Source: Bacteroidota bacterium | GTDB taxonomy: Bacteria > Bacteroidota > Bacteroidia > Bacteroidales > F082 | Direction: 5' to 3' | Length of the DNA stretch: 64,000 nt | Assembly: GCA_009773165.1 (NCBI GenBank) | Contig: WOUZ01000015.1 | Span: 1 to 64,000, forward strand | Part shown: in pieces, positions 27,236 to 34,863 of the stretch | Layout: each line of letters starts with the position of its first letter | Numbering within the stretch: position 1 is the stretch's first letter | The notes under the pieces: model-generated | Seen by the model: only the letters and a program-made list of their open reading frames with translations | Told to the model about the DNA's origin: nothing | The model's database searches: none | Position numbers and translations under genes: made by a program

Positions 27236-28873
27236 ATGAATACTCTACGATTACTTTTTGTTGTTATACTATTACATACCAGTATTTTAGTTACTGCTCA
27301 AAAGAATTGCAACCATACCGTTGAGGCTCAAACTTCAAATATTGAGGGTGAAGGAATCGCTCCAGGTGATACAATTTGCCTCTTACCGGGCCAAAGATCC
27401 TATTTATATATCAGAAATCTAAATGGGACTGCATCAAAGCCTATCGTGATCATTAATAGAGGTGGCATCTCAACAATTGATACAGATCATTTTTATGGTG
27501 TAAAATTTTCACATTGTAACCATGTGAAGTTTATAGGCACGCACGATCTCACTCATGATTACGGTATTCGCATTACACGCGTAGCAGGAGGTGCAGGCAT
27601 TTCTGTTGACGAACTCAGCACGAATATTGAGATAGCTTATATAGAAATTGCTCATACAAAAGTAGGTGGTATTTATGCTAAAACAGATCCCGATTGTACA
27701 TTTGTTGCAACACGGGAAAAATTTACAATGTCAGGCATTCATATTCACCATTGTTACCTTCACGATATTGCTGATGAAGGAATGTATATCGGAAGTTCGA
27801 AATATACAGGGCAACATCTCACTGATTGCGATACAATCGTTTTACCTCACTTAATTCACAATGTCAGCATACATGATAATATTGTTGAAAGAACAGGATG
27901 GGATGGAATTCAAGTTAGCTCCAGTCCAATTAACTGTTTGATATATAATAATATAATAAGAAATGACTCGGAAAGAGAAACTCCAAATCAGATGTCAGGA
28001 ATTCTGATTGGAGGTGGTTCTGATTGTGATTGTTATAACAACCAAATTTTTGATGGCAAAGGCGATGGGATTGATATTTTTGGTTTTGGGGAAATGAAAA
28101 TCTATAACAACCTGATTGTTCGTGCAGGCAAAACCTATCAGCCGACAGTTGAAACAGCTTTTCGACATGGAATCTTTGTTGGCAATGCTCCCGACAGTGC
28201 TTCCGGCCGACTCAAAATCATGCACAACACCATCATTTCTCCTAAAACAACTGGCGTGAGGTTCTTTAATTCGTTTACATCAGGCAACCTCTTTTTTAAT
28301 AACATCATTACCAATCCTGGCTCCTTTGCAGTCAACGGTGCAAATGCCTATTTAAACAGCGATGGGTCTCAGAGTGCTTTTTCTATTAAAAACAATATTT
28401 TTAGCGAGTATCCTGAGAACATAGGTTTTATGAATCTTAATGATGACAATTACGATTTAAAACCAGGGTCTTCTGCTGTTAACAATGGTTTCAATGCTGG
28501 ATTAAATAAGATATCTTTTGATATACTTGACCGTCCTAGACCTCATAATGGCTCTTTTGATATCGGTGCTTTTGAATCTCAGGACACATATGCATCAATT
28601 CAGGAAAATGAAGGTAATAGGTTACTGATTAATATGTTCCCTATTCCCACCAATGGAATTTTGTATTTAAATGTTTATGTCACAAGCGAAGAAATCCTTT
28701 CATTAATAGTTACTGACCTGTTAGGTAAGCAACATTCCATCTCAGCCTCTTATTATTTACAAAAAGGCAGTCAGCAAATAAGTATTGATTTAAGTTCACT
28801 CTCAAAAGGAGCATATTTACTTCACTTACAAGGAAAATCAAACACTATTCGAAAAATCGTTGTAATCCAATAA
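27236..28873 (+). CDS. T9SS-exported right-handed beta-helix protein
   Basis: 545 residues. Signal peptide of about 21 residues (ending VTAQ). The body (about 60-440) shows repeated short strand-turn units with N/D-G turns (for example IYNNIIRN, CYNNQIFDGKGDGID, IYNNLIVRAG), the parallel beta-helix pattern of polysaccharide lyases and C5-epimerases. The last about 80 residues are a type A T9SS sorting domain: NMFPIPTNGILYLN, SLIVTDLLGK, LSSLSKGAYLLHL and a final IRKIVVIQ. The mature protein should therefore cross the outer membrane by the type IX system and stay on the surface or be released. Its position inside the EPS locus suggests an enzyme or binder of the exported polysaccharide; catalytic residues cannot be assigned by eye. 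Confidence 0.85.
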   Translation: MNTLRLLFVVILLHTSILVTAQKNCNHTVEAQTSNIEGEGIAPGDTICLLPGQRSYLYIRNLNGTASKPIVIINRGGISTIDTDHFYGVKFSHCNHVKFIGTHDLTHDYGIRITRVAGGAGISVDELSTNIEIAYIEIAHTKVGGIYAKTDPDCTFVATREKFTMSGIHIHHCYLHDIADEGMYIGSSKYTGQHLTDCDTIVLPHLIHNVSIHDNIVERTGWDGIQVSSSPINCLIYNNIIRNDSERETPNQMSGILIGGGSDCDCYNNQIFDGKGDGIDIFGFGEMKIYNNLIVRAGKTYQPTVETAFRHGIFVGNAPDSASGRLKIMHNTIISPKTTGVRFFNSFTSGNLFFNNIITNPGSFAVNGANAYLNSDGSQSAFSIKNNIFSEYPENIGFMNLNDDNYDLKPGSSAVNNGFNAGLNKISFDILDRPRPHNGSFDIGAFESQDTYASIQENEGNRLLINMFPIPTNGILYLNVYVTSEEILSLIVTDLLGKQHSISASYYLQKGSQQISIDLSSLSKGAYLLHLQGKSNTIRKIVVIQ

Positions 28874-28887
28874 ATTAACACTCCTTC

Positions 28888-29733
28888 ATGATGGCTTACC
28901 CGATCGAATTTCTAAAAAAAATAATACCAAGAAATGCTGGCTATTTCTTAAGAAAGATAAAATTATTTGTCAGAGGTTTATTTTATCGAGGCACTAATTT
29001 CTTCTGTCCTATTTGTAATAAAGGTTATAGAACCTTTTTTGAAGGCGGATTCAACTTAGCTGTTATAGGTGAATATCAAATAATTGGGGCAGGGCTTCGA
29101 AAAAATGCCATTTGTCCTGGTTGTGCTTCAAATGACAGGGATCGATTGCTTTATCTGGCCTTGAACGATAAAAATCTAAAATTGCTCCCTGCTGATTCAA
29201 TATTGCATATCGCACCAGAACCATCATTGGCTGGTTGGATTGAAACTAAACAACGAAAAAACAAGGGTTCTTATACCAAAGGTGTGAAATATCATGAAGG
29301 ATTCTACTATGGAAATGATGTTCAATTAATGGATCTGTTGCATCTTCCGTTTGATGATAACTCTTTTGATCTTTTAATATGTAACCATGTTTTAGAACAT
29401 ATACCTGATGATATTGGAGCTATGAGGGAGATACACAGGGTGATGAAACCTGGAAGTAAATCGATATTGCAAGTACCTTGGTCGCCCTTGCTTAATAAAA
29501 CTTTTGAAGATAATTCCATTACCAAACCAAAAGAAAGAGAAGAAAAATTTGGGCAGTTTGATCATGTACGTCTTTATGGAACCGATTACCCCCAAAGGCT
29601 TGAATCTGCAGGGTTTCAAGTTGAGACAATTTCTGTAAGTCAGTTAAATTTACCAGATAACATCTTGATTTCCTATGGTTTAAATCGTAAAGAGATTATT
29701 TTTGTAGCAAAAAAATTAATGCAAACTAGATGA
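28888..29733 (+). CDS. SAM-dependent methyltransferase with N-terminal Cys pairs
   Basis: 281-residue class I methyltransferase (type 11). Catalytic half: ILHIAPEPSL as motif I (less glycine-rich than usual), LLHLPFDDNSFDLLICNHVLEHIPDD (motifs II-III, about 149-174) and VMKPGSKSILQVPW. The N-terminal part has two Cys pairs, CPIC (about 40-43) and CPGC (about 78-81), consistent with a zinc ribbon. Target unknown; within the EPS locus a sugar or lipid-linked intermediate is plausible. Two consecutive ATGs start it (28888 and 28891). Its stop overlaps the start of the hybrid kinase gene (ATGA at 29730), linking the signalling gene to this operon. Confidence 0.82.
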   Translation: MMAYPIEFLKKIIPRNAGYFLRKIKLFVRGLFYRGTNFFCPICNKGYRTFFEGGFNLAVIGEYQIIGAGLRKNAICPGCASNDRDRLLYLALNDKNLKLLPADSILHIAPEPSLAGWIETKQRKNKGSYTKGVKYHEGFYYGNDVQLMDLLHLPFDDNSFDLLICNHVLEHIPDDIGAMREIHRVMKPGSKSILQVPWSPLLNKTFEDNSITKPKEREEKFGQFDHVRLYGTDYPQRLESAGFQVETISVSQLNLPDNILISYGLNRKEIIFVAKKLMQTR

Positions 29734-32144
29734 GGCGTTTAATAACATTTTGCCTTTTTGTTATCATTTTCGTACAGCAGTTGGTTGATGTACGGACACC
29801 TTTGTTTGCTCAAATTGAAAACGCTAATGAAATCAAAAGTCTCTTTACACAGATTCATTTCTACAAACAAGATCATGTTACCCATTTTTTAAATCAAATT
29901 GAAAATCAATCATTCGACAAGTCTTTAGAAATAGAAAAAACCAGTCATATTCCTTTCTATACCATTTTTTCGGGCCGTCTTAATGAAGCAGAAAGAATAA
30001 TGGAAGCACATTACTTAAGCTTACTAAAAAAGCCCTCAAGTGCCAGCGAAATCATTCAATATTTGAAGGTATTTTCCTCGATACTTGAAATGAATAATAA
30101 GCATGAAAAAGCTTTAAGCCTTTGGAAAGAATTTTCGTATAATATTGATAATAAAATAAATACTGATATTTCTATCGATACCTATACTCAAATTGTCCGC
30201 ATATATAACAATCTTTCTCTTCCTGGAAAATCAATGCTTTTTGGTCTTATGATAGATACATTAGACCATGCAAAAACTTCCCATAAAACACTTTTTTCAG
30301 CACATTTTGAAAAAATAAGGTTGCTTCTTAATAATCAACCAAAAGAAGCTACAGCGTTATTTTCCAAAATGGTAACGAATCGGGACAAAAGTAACTCTGA
30401 AGATTTGATTTCTCTGATTCAACTTCATTTACTAGCCAATGCTTTGCAATTAGTTGATTTTCAGGATTACGCCTTCAATGATTCATTTGACAGTTTGATA
30501 ACTTCAATAAAAGACAAACATCTTATAGCGGTAGCATATGCTATTAAGGCAAATTACATAAACGACTCTGATGTGGCAGAAGCATATTCCTTCTATAAAA
30601 AATCATATGTGGCCTTTGAGGATCATCAAAAAAAAATCAACGGCTATTTGGAATTCTTTCGTATTCAAAACCCAAATGTTTCCACTCCACGAAAAGGTCC
30701 TTATCAATTAAAATCATTTAGTTTAACCAAAATTATTTTTTTCGGTTTGTTTTCAATAATCTTTTCCAGCCTCTTTTTTTGGCTCTTTTTCAACTACCTA
30801 AAGTTTAAGAAAGTCATTCGTGAGAAAATTGGAATAATTGAAAAAAACCGTTCCGAAGCAGAAGTTAAACTAATTGAAGCCTATGCTAATCTCGACCAAT
30901 TAGTCAAAGAAAGAGAATCAGACCTTAACAAGGAACTTATTGAACGTGAACGTGTTGACAATGAACTTCGGGATGCCTTAGTACAGGCAGAGGAAGCTAA
31001 TTATCAAAAAAATGCTTTTCTTTCAAACATCAGCCATGAAATACGAACCCCATTGAATGGCATTATTGGGTTCTCAAGTTTGCTTGAAAACGAATTGGCA
31101 ATACTTGATCAGCCAGATTTATTTGATTACGCTAATTCGATTCAAAAAAGTGGTGAGAAACTCCTTCACCTCTTAAACAATATTATCGATATCAGCCGAC
31201 TTGAAGCTAATGATATTGATTTTAAATTAGTTGGATGCAATCTGCCCGAAATGCTCGAAGAAGTAATTAACACTTTCAAAAGTTCAGCAAGTGAAAAGGG
31301 ATTGCGTATTGTAACAGAGATAAGTAAATTCAATGCCATTGCCGACCAGGTTATGTTAGCAAAAGTTTTAAGCGAGATGCTTGATAATGCTGTTAAGTAT
31401 ACCGAAAAGGGTTTCATACGCATCAAACTTGACAAAATTGTTAGTACTGGTCAGGTAAGAATTGACATTCGCGATACGGGTATTGGTATAGACAAGAATT
31501 ATTTACCAGACCTTTTTGAGGCCTATCGACATGAAAGCCACGGCTATTCGCGTCAATATCAAGGTGCTGCCCTTGGCATACCTTTATCAAAACAATTGGT
31601 AGAGAAAATGGGTGGTTCATTTCTTTTAGATTCACAAAAAGCAGTTGGCACAACAGTTTCCATTCTACTACCGGAATCAGCCAAAGTAGAGCAGAAACAA
31701 CAACCTATACCCAATGAAACCAATCTCCTGGCAGAGAAAATTAAGATGCTTCTTGAAGGAAAACGTATACTTATTGTTGAAGACGATATGGCAAGCCGTA
31801 AACTAATCAGCAGATTTCTTGAGCCACATGCCGAAATTACGGCTGTCGCTGATGGTGATTTAGCAATAAAGGCTATCGAAGAAGGCGAAAAGAATAAAAT
31901 ATTCTTTGATTTACTTGTCTTCGACATCAATTTGCCAGACCCCTGGGACGGCAAAAAACTATTAACAGCAATCAAATCCAACTATATTACTTATGCAAAT
32001 GTCCCGGCAATTGCTGAAACAGCATATGCAATGAATAATGATGAGAGCGATATTTTAAAATCCGGTTTTAGTGCATATTTGTCAAAACCCATACAACGAG
32101 CCGTTCTTTACAATGAAATCATAAAATTGCTCGACAAAAAATAA
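29730..32144 (+). CDS. Hybrid sensor histidine kinase with periplasmic helical sensor
   Basis: 804 residues. N-terminal signal or TM helix (about 5-27), a helical periplasmic region of about 300 residues with TPR-like spacing, TM helix (334-356), coiled coil (about 362-428), HisKA with His436 (SNISHEIRTPLNG), HATPase_c with LDNAVKYT and DTGIGI, then a receiver with Asp732 (VFDINLP). The HATPase G2 box reads GAALGIPLS instead of the usual GTGLGLxI, a departure to note. It autophosphorylates His436 and passes phosphate to its own receiver; a further relay partner may be the stand-alone receiver at 32236 or that at 9517. Its ATG overlaps the stop of the last EPS-locus gene, so kinase and EPS genes are probably co-expressed. 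Confidence 0.9.
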   Translation: MRRLITFCLFVIIFVQQLVDVRTPLFAQIENANEIKSLFTQIHFYKQDHVTHFLNQIENQSFDKSLEIEKTSHIPFYTIFSGRLNEAERIMEAHYLSLLKKPSSASEIIQYLKVFSSILEMNNKHEKALSLWKEFSYNIDNKINTDISIDTYTQIVRIYNNLSLPGKSMLFGLMIDTLDHAKTSHKTLFSAHFEKIRLLLNNQPKEATALFSKMVTNRDKSNSEDLISLIQLHLLANALQLVDFQDYAFNDSFDSLITSIKDKHLIAVAYAIKANYINDSDVAEAYSFYKKSYVAFEDHQKKINGYLEFFRIQNPNVSTPRKGPYQLKSFSLTKIIFFGLFSIIFSSLFFWLFFNYLKFKKVIREKIGIIEKNRSEAEVKLIEAYANLDQLVKERESDLNKELIERERVDNELRDALVQAEEANYQKNAFLSNISHEIRTPLNGIIGFSSLLENELAILDQPDLFDYANSIQKSGEKLLHLLNNIIDISRLEANDIDFKLVGCNLPEMLEEVINTFKSSASEKGLRIVTEISKFNAIADQVMLAKVLSEMLDNAVKYTEKGFIRIKLDKIVSTGQVRIDIRDTGIGIDKNYLPDLFEAYRHESHGYSRQYQGAALGIPLSKQLVEKMGGSFLLDSQKAVGTTVSILLPESAKVEQKQQPIPNETNLLAEKIKMLLEGKRILIVEDDMASRKLISRFLEPHAEITAVADGDLAIKAIEEGEKNKIFFDLLVFDINLPDPWDGKKLLTAIKSNYITYANVPAIAETAYAMNNDESDILKSGFSAYLSKPIQRAVLYNEIIKLLDKK

Positions 32145-32159
32145 CACTATGAAATATCA

Positions 32160-32191
32160 TTTGTGAAATGACACTAATTAACGTACATTTG
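32160..32191 (+). promoter_or_regulatory. Bacteroidota-type promoter of the receiver gene
   Basis: TTTG (32160-32163), a 20-bp spacer, then TACATTTG (32184-32191): an exact match to the TTTG/TAnnTTTG consensus. Transcription would start about 7 bp further, leaving a leader of roughly 38 nt before the ATG at 32236. This separates the receiver gene from the upstream EPS/kinase transcript. Confidence 0.7.
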
Positions 32192-32235
32192 CCTATATTT
32201 TTCAGGCACTATTATAATATTAAACAAGTGCAGTC

Positions 32236-32625
32236 ATGACAGAAGAAAAACAAACAATAAAAATTCTTTTGGTTGAAGACAATGAACTAAATCAAAAATT
32301 TGCCATTGCCGTTATCAGGAAACTTGGACATGAATTAGACATTGCGTCAAACGGACGAATTGGGGTAGATTTATATAAAAGTAAGAGTTTTGATTTAATC
32401 CTGATGGATATTCAGATGCCAGAAATGAATGGTATCGAAGCCACTCAGGCTATTCGCAAATTAGAAGCTGAAAATGGCAAAGGAGCACACATACCTATTA
32501 TTGCTGTGACTGCATTTGCAATGGAACAAGATAAACGTAATTGTATGGATGCTGGAATGGATGATTTTATTGCCAAACCATACAAACCCTTTGAATTGGA
32601 ACAGAAGATTAACCAATTCTTATAA
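32236..32625 (+). CDS. Stand-alone response-regulator receiver protein
   Basis: 129-residue CheY-like receiver of the type that accompanies hybrid kinases. Acidic pair ED at 15 and nearby (LLVEDNELNQKFA), phosphoacceptor Asp58 (ILMDIQMPEMNG), VTAFAM (T switch) and the IAKPYKP lysine are all present. No output domain, so it is an intermediate or acts by binding a partner. Downstream by 43 bp lies a DUF1858 gene on the same strand. It has its own promoter, and the preceding hybrid kinase is the most likely phosphodonor (inference). Confidence 0.92.
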   Translation: MTEEKQTIKILLVEDNELNQKFAIAVIRKLGHELDIASNGRIGVDLYKSKSFDLILMDIQMPEMNGIEATQAIRKLEAENGKGAHIPIIAVTAFAMEQDKRNCMDAGMDDFIAKPYKPFELEQKINQFL

Positions 32626-32668
32626 AGATCACTATACTAATTATTATTCACCGTATTTTATTAAAGCA

Positions 32669-32929
32669 ATGATTTCAAAAGACATTGAAATTGAGGAATT
32701 GGTGAGAACCTATCCTTTCTCTGTGAAGTATTTAATGGAACATGGAATTCGTTGTATAGCCTGTGGCGAACCAATATGGGGTACACTTGAAGAAGCGGCA
32801 AAAGAGAAAGGTTTCAATGCAATTGCTATTGATCAATTTGTTAGCGAAATGAATCAAATTTCACAAGAAGAACAAAAGCGAAAGGCTAACGAGTCTACTC
32901 ATATTCAAACAGATACACTCAAACTGTAA
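32669..32929 (+). CDS. DUF1858-domain protein
   Basis: 86-residue small protein. The first 60 residues match the DUF1858 pattern: ISKDIEIEELVRTYP, VKYLMEHGIRCIACGEPIWGTLEEAA, with a C-x-x-C pair (IRCIACG, about 30-33) that could bind a metal or be redox active. The family is found alone or attached to Fe-S and hybrid cluster proteins; its function is not established. I chose the ATG at 32669 because the longer frame from 32516 overlaps the receiver gene and its extra residues do not fit the family. The C-terminal 25 residues are polar. The gene ends 12 bp from the convergent pdxH gene. Confidence 0.85.
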   Translation: MISKDIEIEELVRTYPFSVKYLMEHGIRCIACGEPIWGTLEEAAKEKGFNAIAIDQFVSEMNQISQEEQKRKANESTHIQTDTLKL

Positions 32930-32940
32930 TCATTTGTTAC

Positions 32941-33570
32941 TTATGGGGCAAGTCGGTTTTTAAGCCATTGTGATTCGTTGCTGGCACTATAGATGATTCT
33001 GTCGTGTAACCTGTCAGCTCCTCCTTGCCAAAATTCAAAATAATCTGGCGTTAAACAAAAGCCGCCCCAGTTTTCCGGACGTTGAATTTTTAAGCCTTTT
33101 GAAAGAAAATCATTCTTTATTTGCAGCAATTCCTGCTTTGATTCAATTATACTACTTTGAGGTGATATAATTGCGCTAACCTGACTCTCCATAGGACGGC
33201 TTAAAAAATAACAATCCGATTCATCCGGTTCAATCTTAGCGACTTTACCTTCAACTCTGACTTGTCGTTCAAGATCAGGCCAGAAAAAATTAAGTGAAGC
33301 AAAAGGGTTTTGATTTAGCTCCATCCCTTTCCTACTATTATAATTGGTAAAGAAAACAAATCCTTTTGTACTGATCTCCTTCAGAAGAATAACACGAGAT
33401 GAAGGACGGTTTGCTGATACAGTTGACAAAATAAATGCATTTGCCTCAAATTGATGGAATTGCATAGCTTCGGTGAACCATTCCTTAAAAAAAATGATTG
33501 GATCGTCGGGGAGATTAACTTCATTAATTGTTCCCTTTTTATATTGTTGACGTAAATTATGCAATTTCAT
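32941..33570 (-). CDS. pdxH: Pyridoxamine 5'-phosphate oxidase
   Basis: 209-residue FMN enzyme of the last step of vitamin B6 synthesis and salvage: oxidises pyridoxine- or pyridoxamine-5'-phosphate to pyridoxal 5'-phosphate with O2. Family features seen: N-terminal LRQQYKKG, PSSRVILLKE (FMN and substrate site), FFTNYNSRKG, FWPDLERQVRVEG, the SRPMESQ segment, and the C-terminal WGGFCLTPDYFEFWQGGADRLHDR block, with Arg and His of the active site. Length is normal. A TATTTTTG -7 box (complement of 33591-33598) lies 21 bp upstream of the ATG, divergent from the DUF218-DUF1684 gene. Confidence 0.96.
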   Translation of the reverse strand: MKLHNLRQQYKKGTINEVNLPDDPIIFFKEWFTEAMQFHQFEANAFILSTVSANRPSSRVILLKEISTKGFVFFTNYNSRKGMELNQNPFASLNFFWPDLERQVRVEGKVAKIEPDESDCYFLSRPMESQVSAIISPQSSIIESKQELLQIKNDFLSKGLKIQRPENWGGFCLTPDYFEFWQGGADRLHDRIIYSASNESQWLKNRLAP

Positions 33571-33590
33571 TGAATTGTGTTTGAGTGCCG

Positions 33591-33598
33591 CAAAAATA
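33591..33598 (-). promoter_or_regulatory. pdxH: Candidate -7 box of pdxH
   Basis: TATTTTTG on the minus strand matches TAnnTTTG and is followed by GCGGC, like other promoters in this window (GC after the box). A -33 TTTG at the preferred spacing is not seen. Confidence 0.4.
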
Positions 33599-33630
33599 AC
33601 TAACTTGTGCCAATAAAATAAAATCTAAGT

Positions 33631-34854
33631 ATGGGATGGTTCTTTAAACAAAAAATGATTTGGGTTCCTACATTATTAGGAATGTTAATCATCTTTATAT
33701 CAGTAGTTTTAGTCTTCATACTGATCATAAAAAATACTTATTCTTTCCTCGCTCCTGATGTGCCACCTGCGTCTAAAACATTAGTTATTGAAGGATGGAT
33801 ACCTGAATCAGGTTTAAAAAACGCCCTGCATTTTTATGAAAAAAACAATTACAAATACATGATTATTACCGGTGTTCCAATTACTCAATGGACCTATTCA
33901 TCTCCTTTTTCAAATATGGCAGATGCATCAGCCGGCACAATGAAACAATTTTTTTTTCGCGACACAATTTACAGAGCTATTATTCCTTCAACTGTTCAGC
34001 GCGACCGCACGTATAGCACAGCGATTGCACTCAAAAAATTAATGCCGGTTTGGGGTATCAGTTCCGACACCTTTGATCTGTATTCAATGGGAGCCCATGC
34101 CCGACGTTCCTATCTTATGTTTACAAAAGCCTTTCCGGATACACGTATTGGGTTAATAACAGATACTGATCCATCGTTTGATCACAATACATGGTATGCA
34201 ACAAGTCGTGGTTTCCGCACAGTAATTGGAGAGTTGATAAGCTATTTCTATAGTTATTTATTATTCAGACCAAACGAACAGCTTACAAATCAACTTATTA
34301 CGGAAGGGCACTACATCGATGAAATTACAGCATTAAGGTATGAAACAGATCGTTATTTTGCCGATACCCTCACAAGTCCTCTTGGGAAAGATGAAATACC
34401 AGCTTTCAGAGGCCTACCCTATTATCCTGTTGATACCTTGTGGAAAAAACAAGTAGTGGTGAAAGTAGATACAAGCGAAGCTCCTTTTCATATGCCAACT
34501 ACTACCGACCGGCTACCGCTTTACCGAAAATATGCCATCCTTAGCTTCAAACATAATGATAGTGTTTTCACACTTCAAGCATATCAAAACCTGGATTATA
34601 AGAAGAAAAATCCATCATACAATAGTTTGTTTGTTCCCTTTAAAGACCTGACGAACGGAGAAATAACATATGGTGGCGGGAGATATCTTGATATAGAGAT
34701 ACCGACAGGTCTTTATACTTACATTGATTTTAACAGAGCATATAACCCTTATTGCGCATACCATGAACGTTGGTCATGCCCATTGCCTCCATTTGAAAAT
34801 TACCTGAAGACTGCTGTTAAAGCTGGTGTAAAAAAATACAAATCAACCCATTAA
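33631..34854 (+). CDS. DUF218 (YdcF/SanA-like) protein fused to DUF1684
   Basis: 407 residues in two parts. N-terminal membrane helix (about 11-33), then a DUF218 domain (about 48-215): LVIEGWIPESGLKNAL, MIITGVP, TYSTAIALKK, and YSMGAHARRSYLMF, as in SanA/YdcF/ElyC envelope proteins. The C-terminal part (about 265-405) carries the DUF1684 hallmarks: FVPFKDLTNGEITYGGGRYLD, then DFNRAYNPYCAYHERWSCPLPP. Both domains are normally separate proteins in the examples I know. DUF1684 function is unknown; the strictly conserved GGGRYLD and YNPYCAY motifs suggest a ligand site. The N-terminal helix places it at the inner membrane with both domains probably periplasmic. It is divergent from pdxH and 9 bp upstream of the sensor kinase gene, so it may be co-transcribed with the two-component pair. 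Confidence 0.85.
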   Translation: MGWFFKQKMIWVPTLLGMLIIFISVVLVFILIIKNTYSFLAPDVPPASKTLVIEGWIPESGLKNALHFYEKNNYKYMIITGVPITQWTYSSPFSNMADASAGTMKQFFFRDTIYRAIIPSTVQRDRTYSTAIALKKLMPVWGISSDTFDLYSMGAHARRSYLMFTKAFPDTRIGLITDTDPSFDHNTWYATSRGFRTVIGELISYFYSYLLFRPNEQLTNQLITEGHYIDEITALRYETDRYFADTLTSPLGKDEIPAFRGLPYYPVDTLWKKQVVVKVDTSEAPFHMPTTTDRLPLYRKYAILSFKHNDSVFTLQAYQNLDYKKKNPSYNSLFVPFKDLTNGEITYGGGRYLDIEIPTGLYTYIDFNRAYNPYCAYHERWSCPLPPFENYLKTAVKAGVKKYKSTH

Positions 34855-34863
34855 ACATCGGTC

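Noticed and set aside
32516-32668. Longer DUF1858 frame overlapping the receiver gene
   Set aside because: The extra N-terminal residues are the receiver gene in another frame; the family match begins at ISKDIE after the ATG at 32669.
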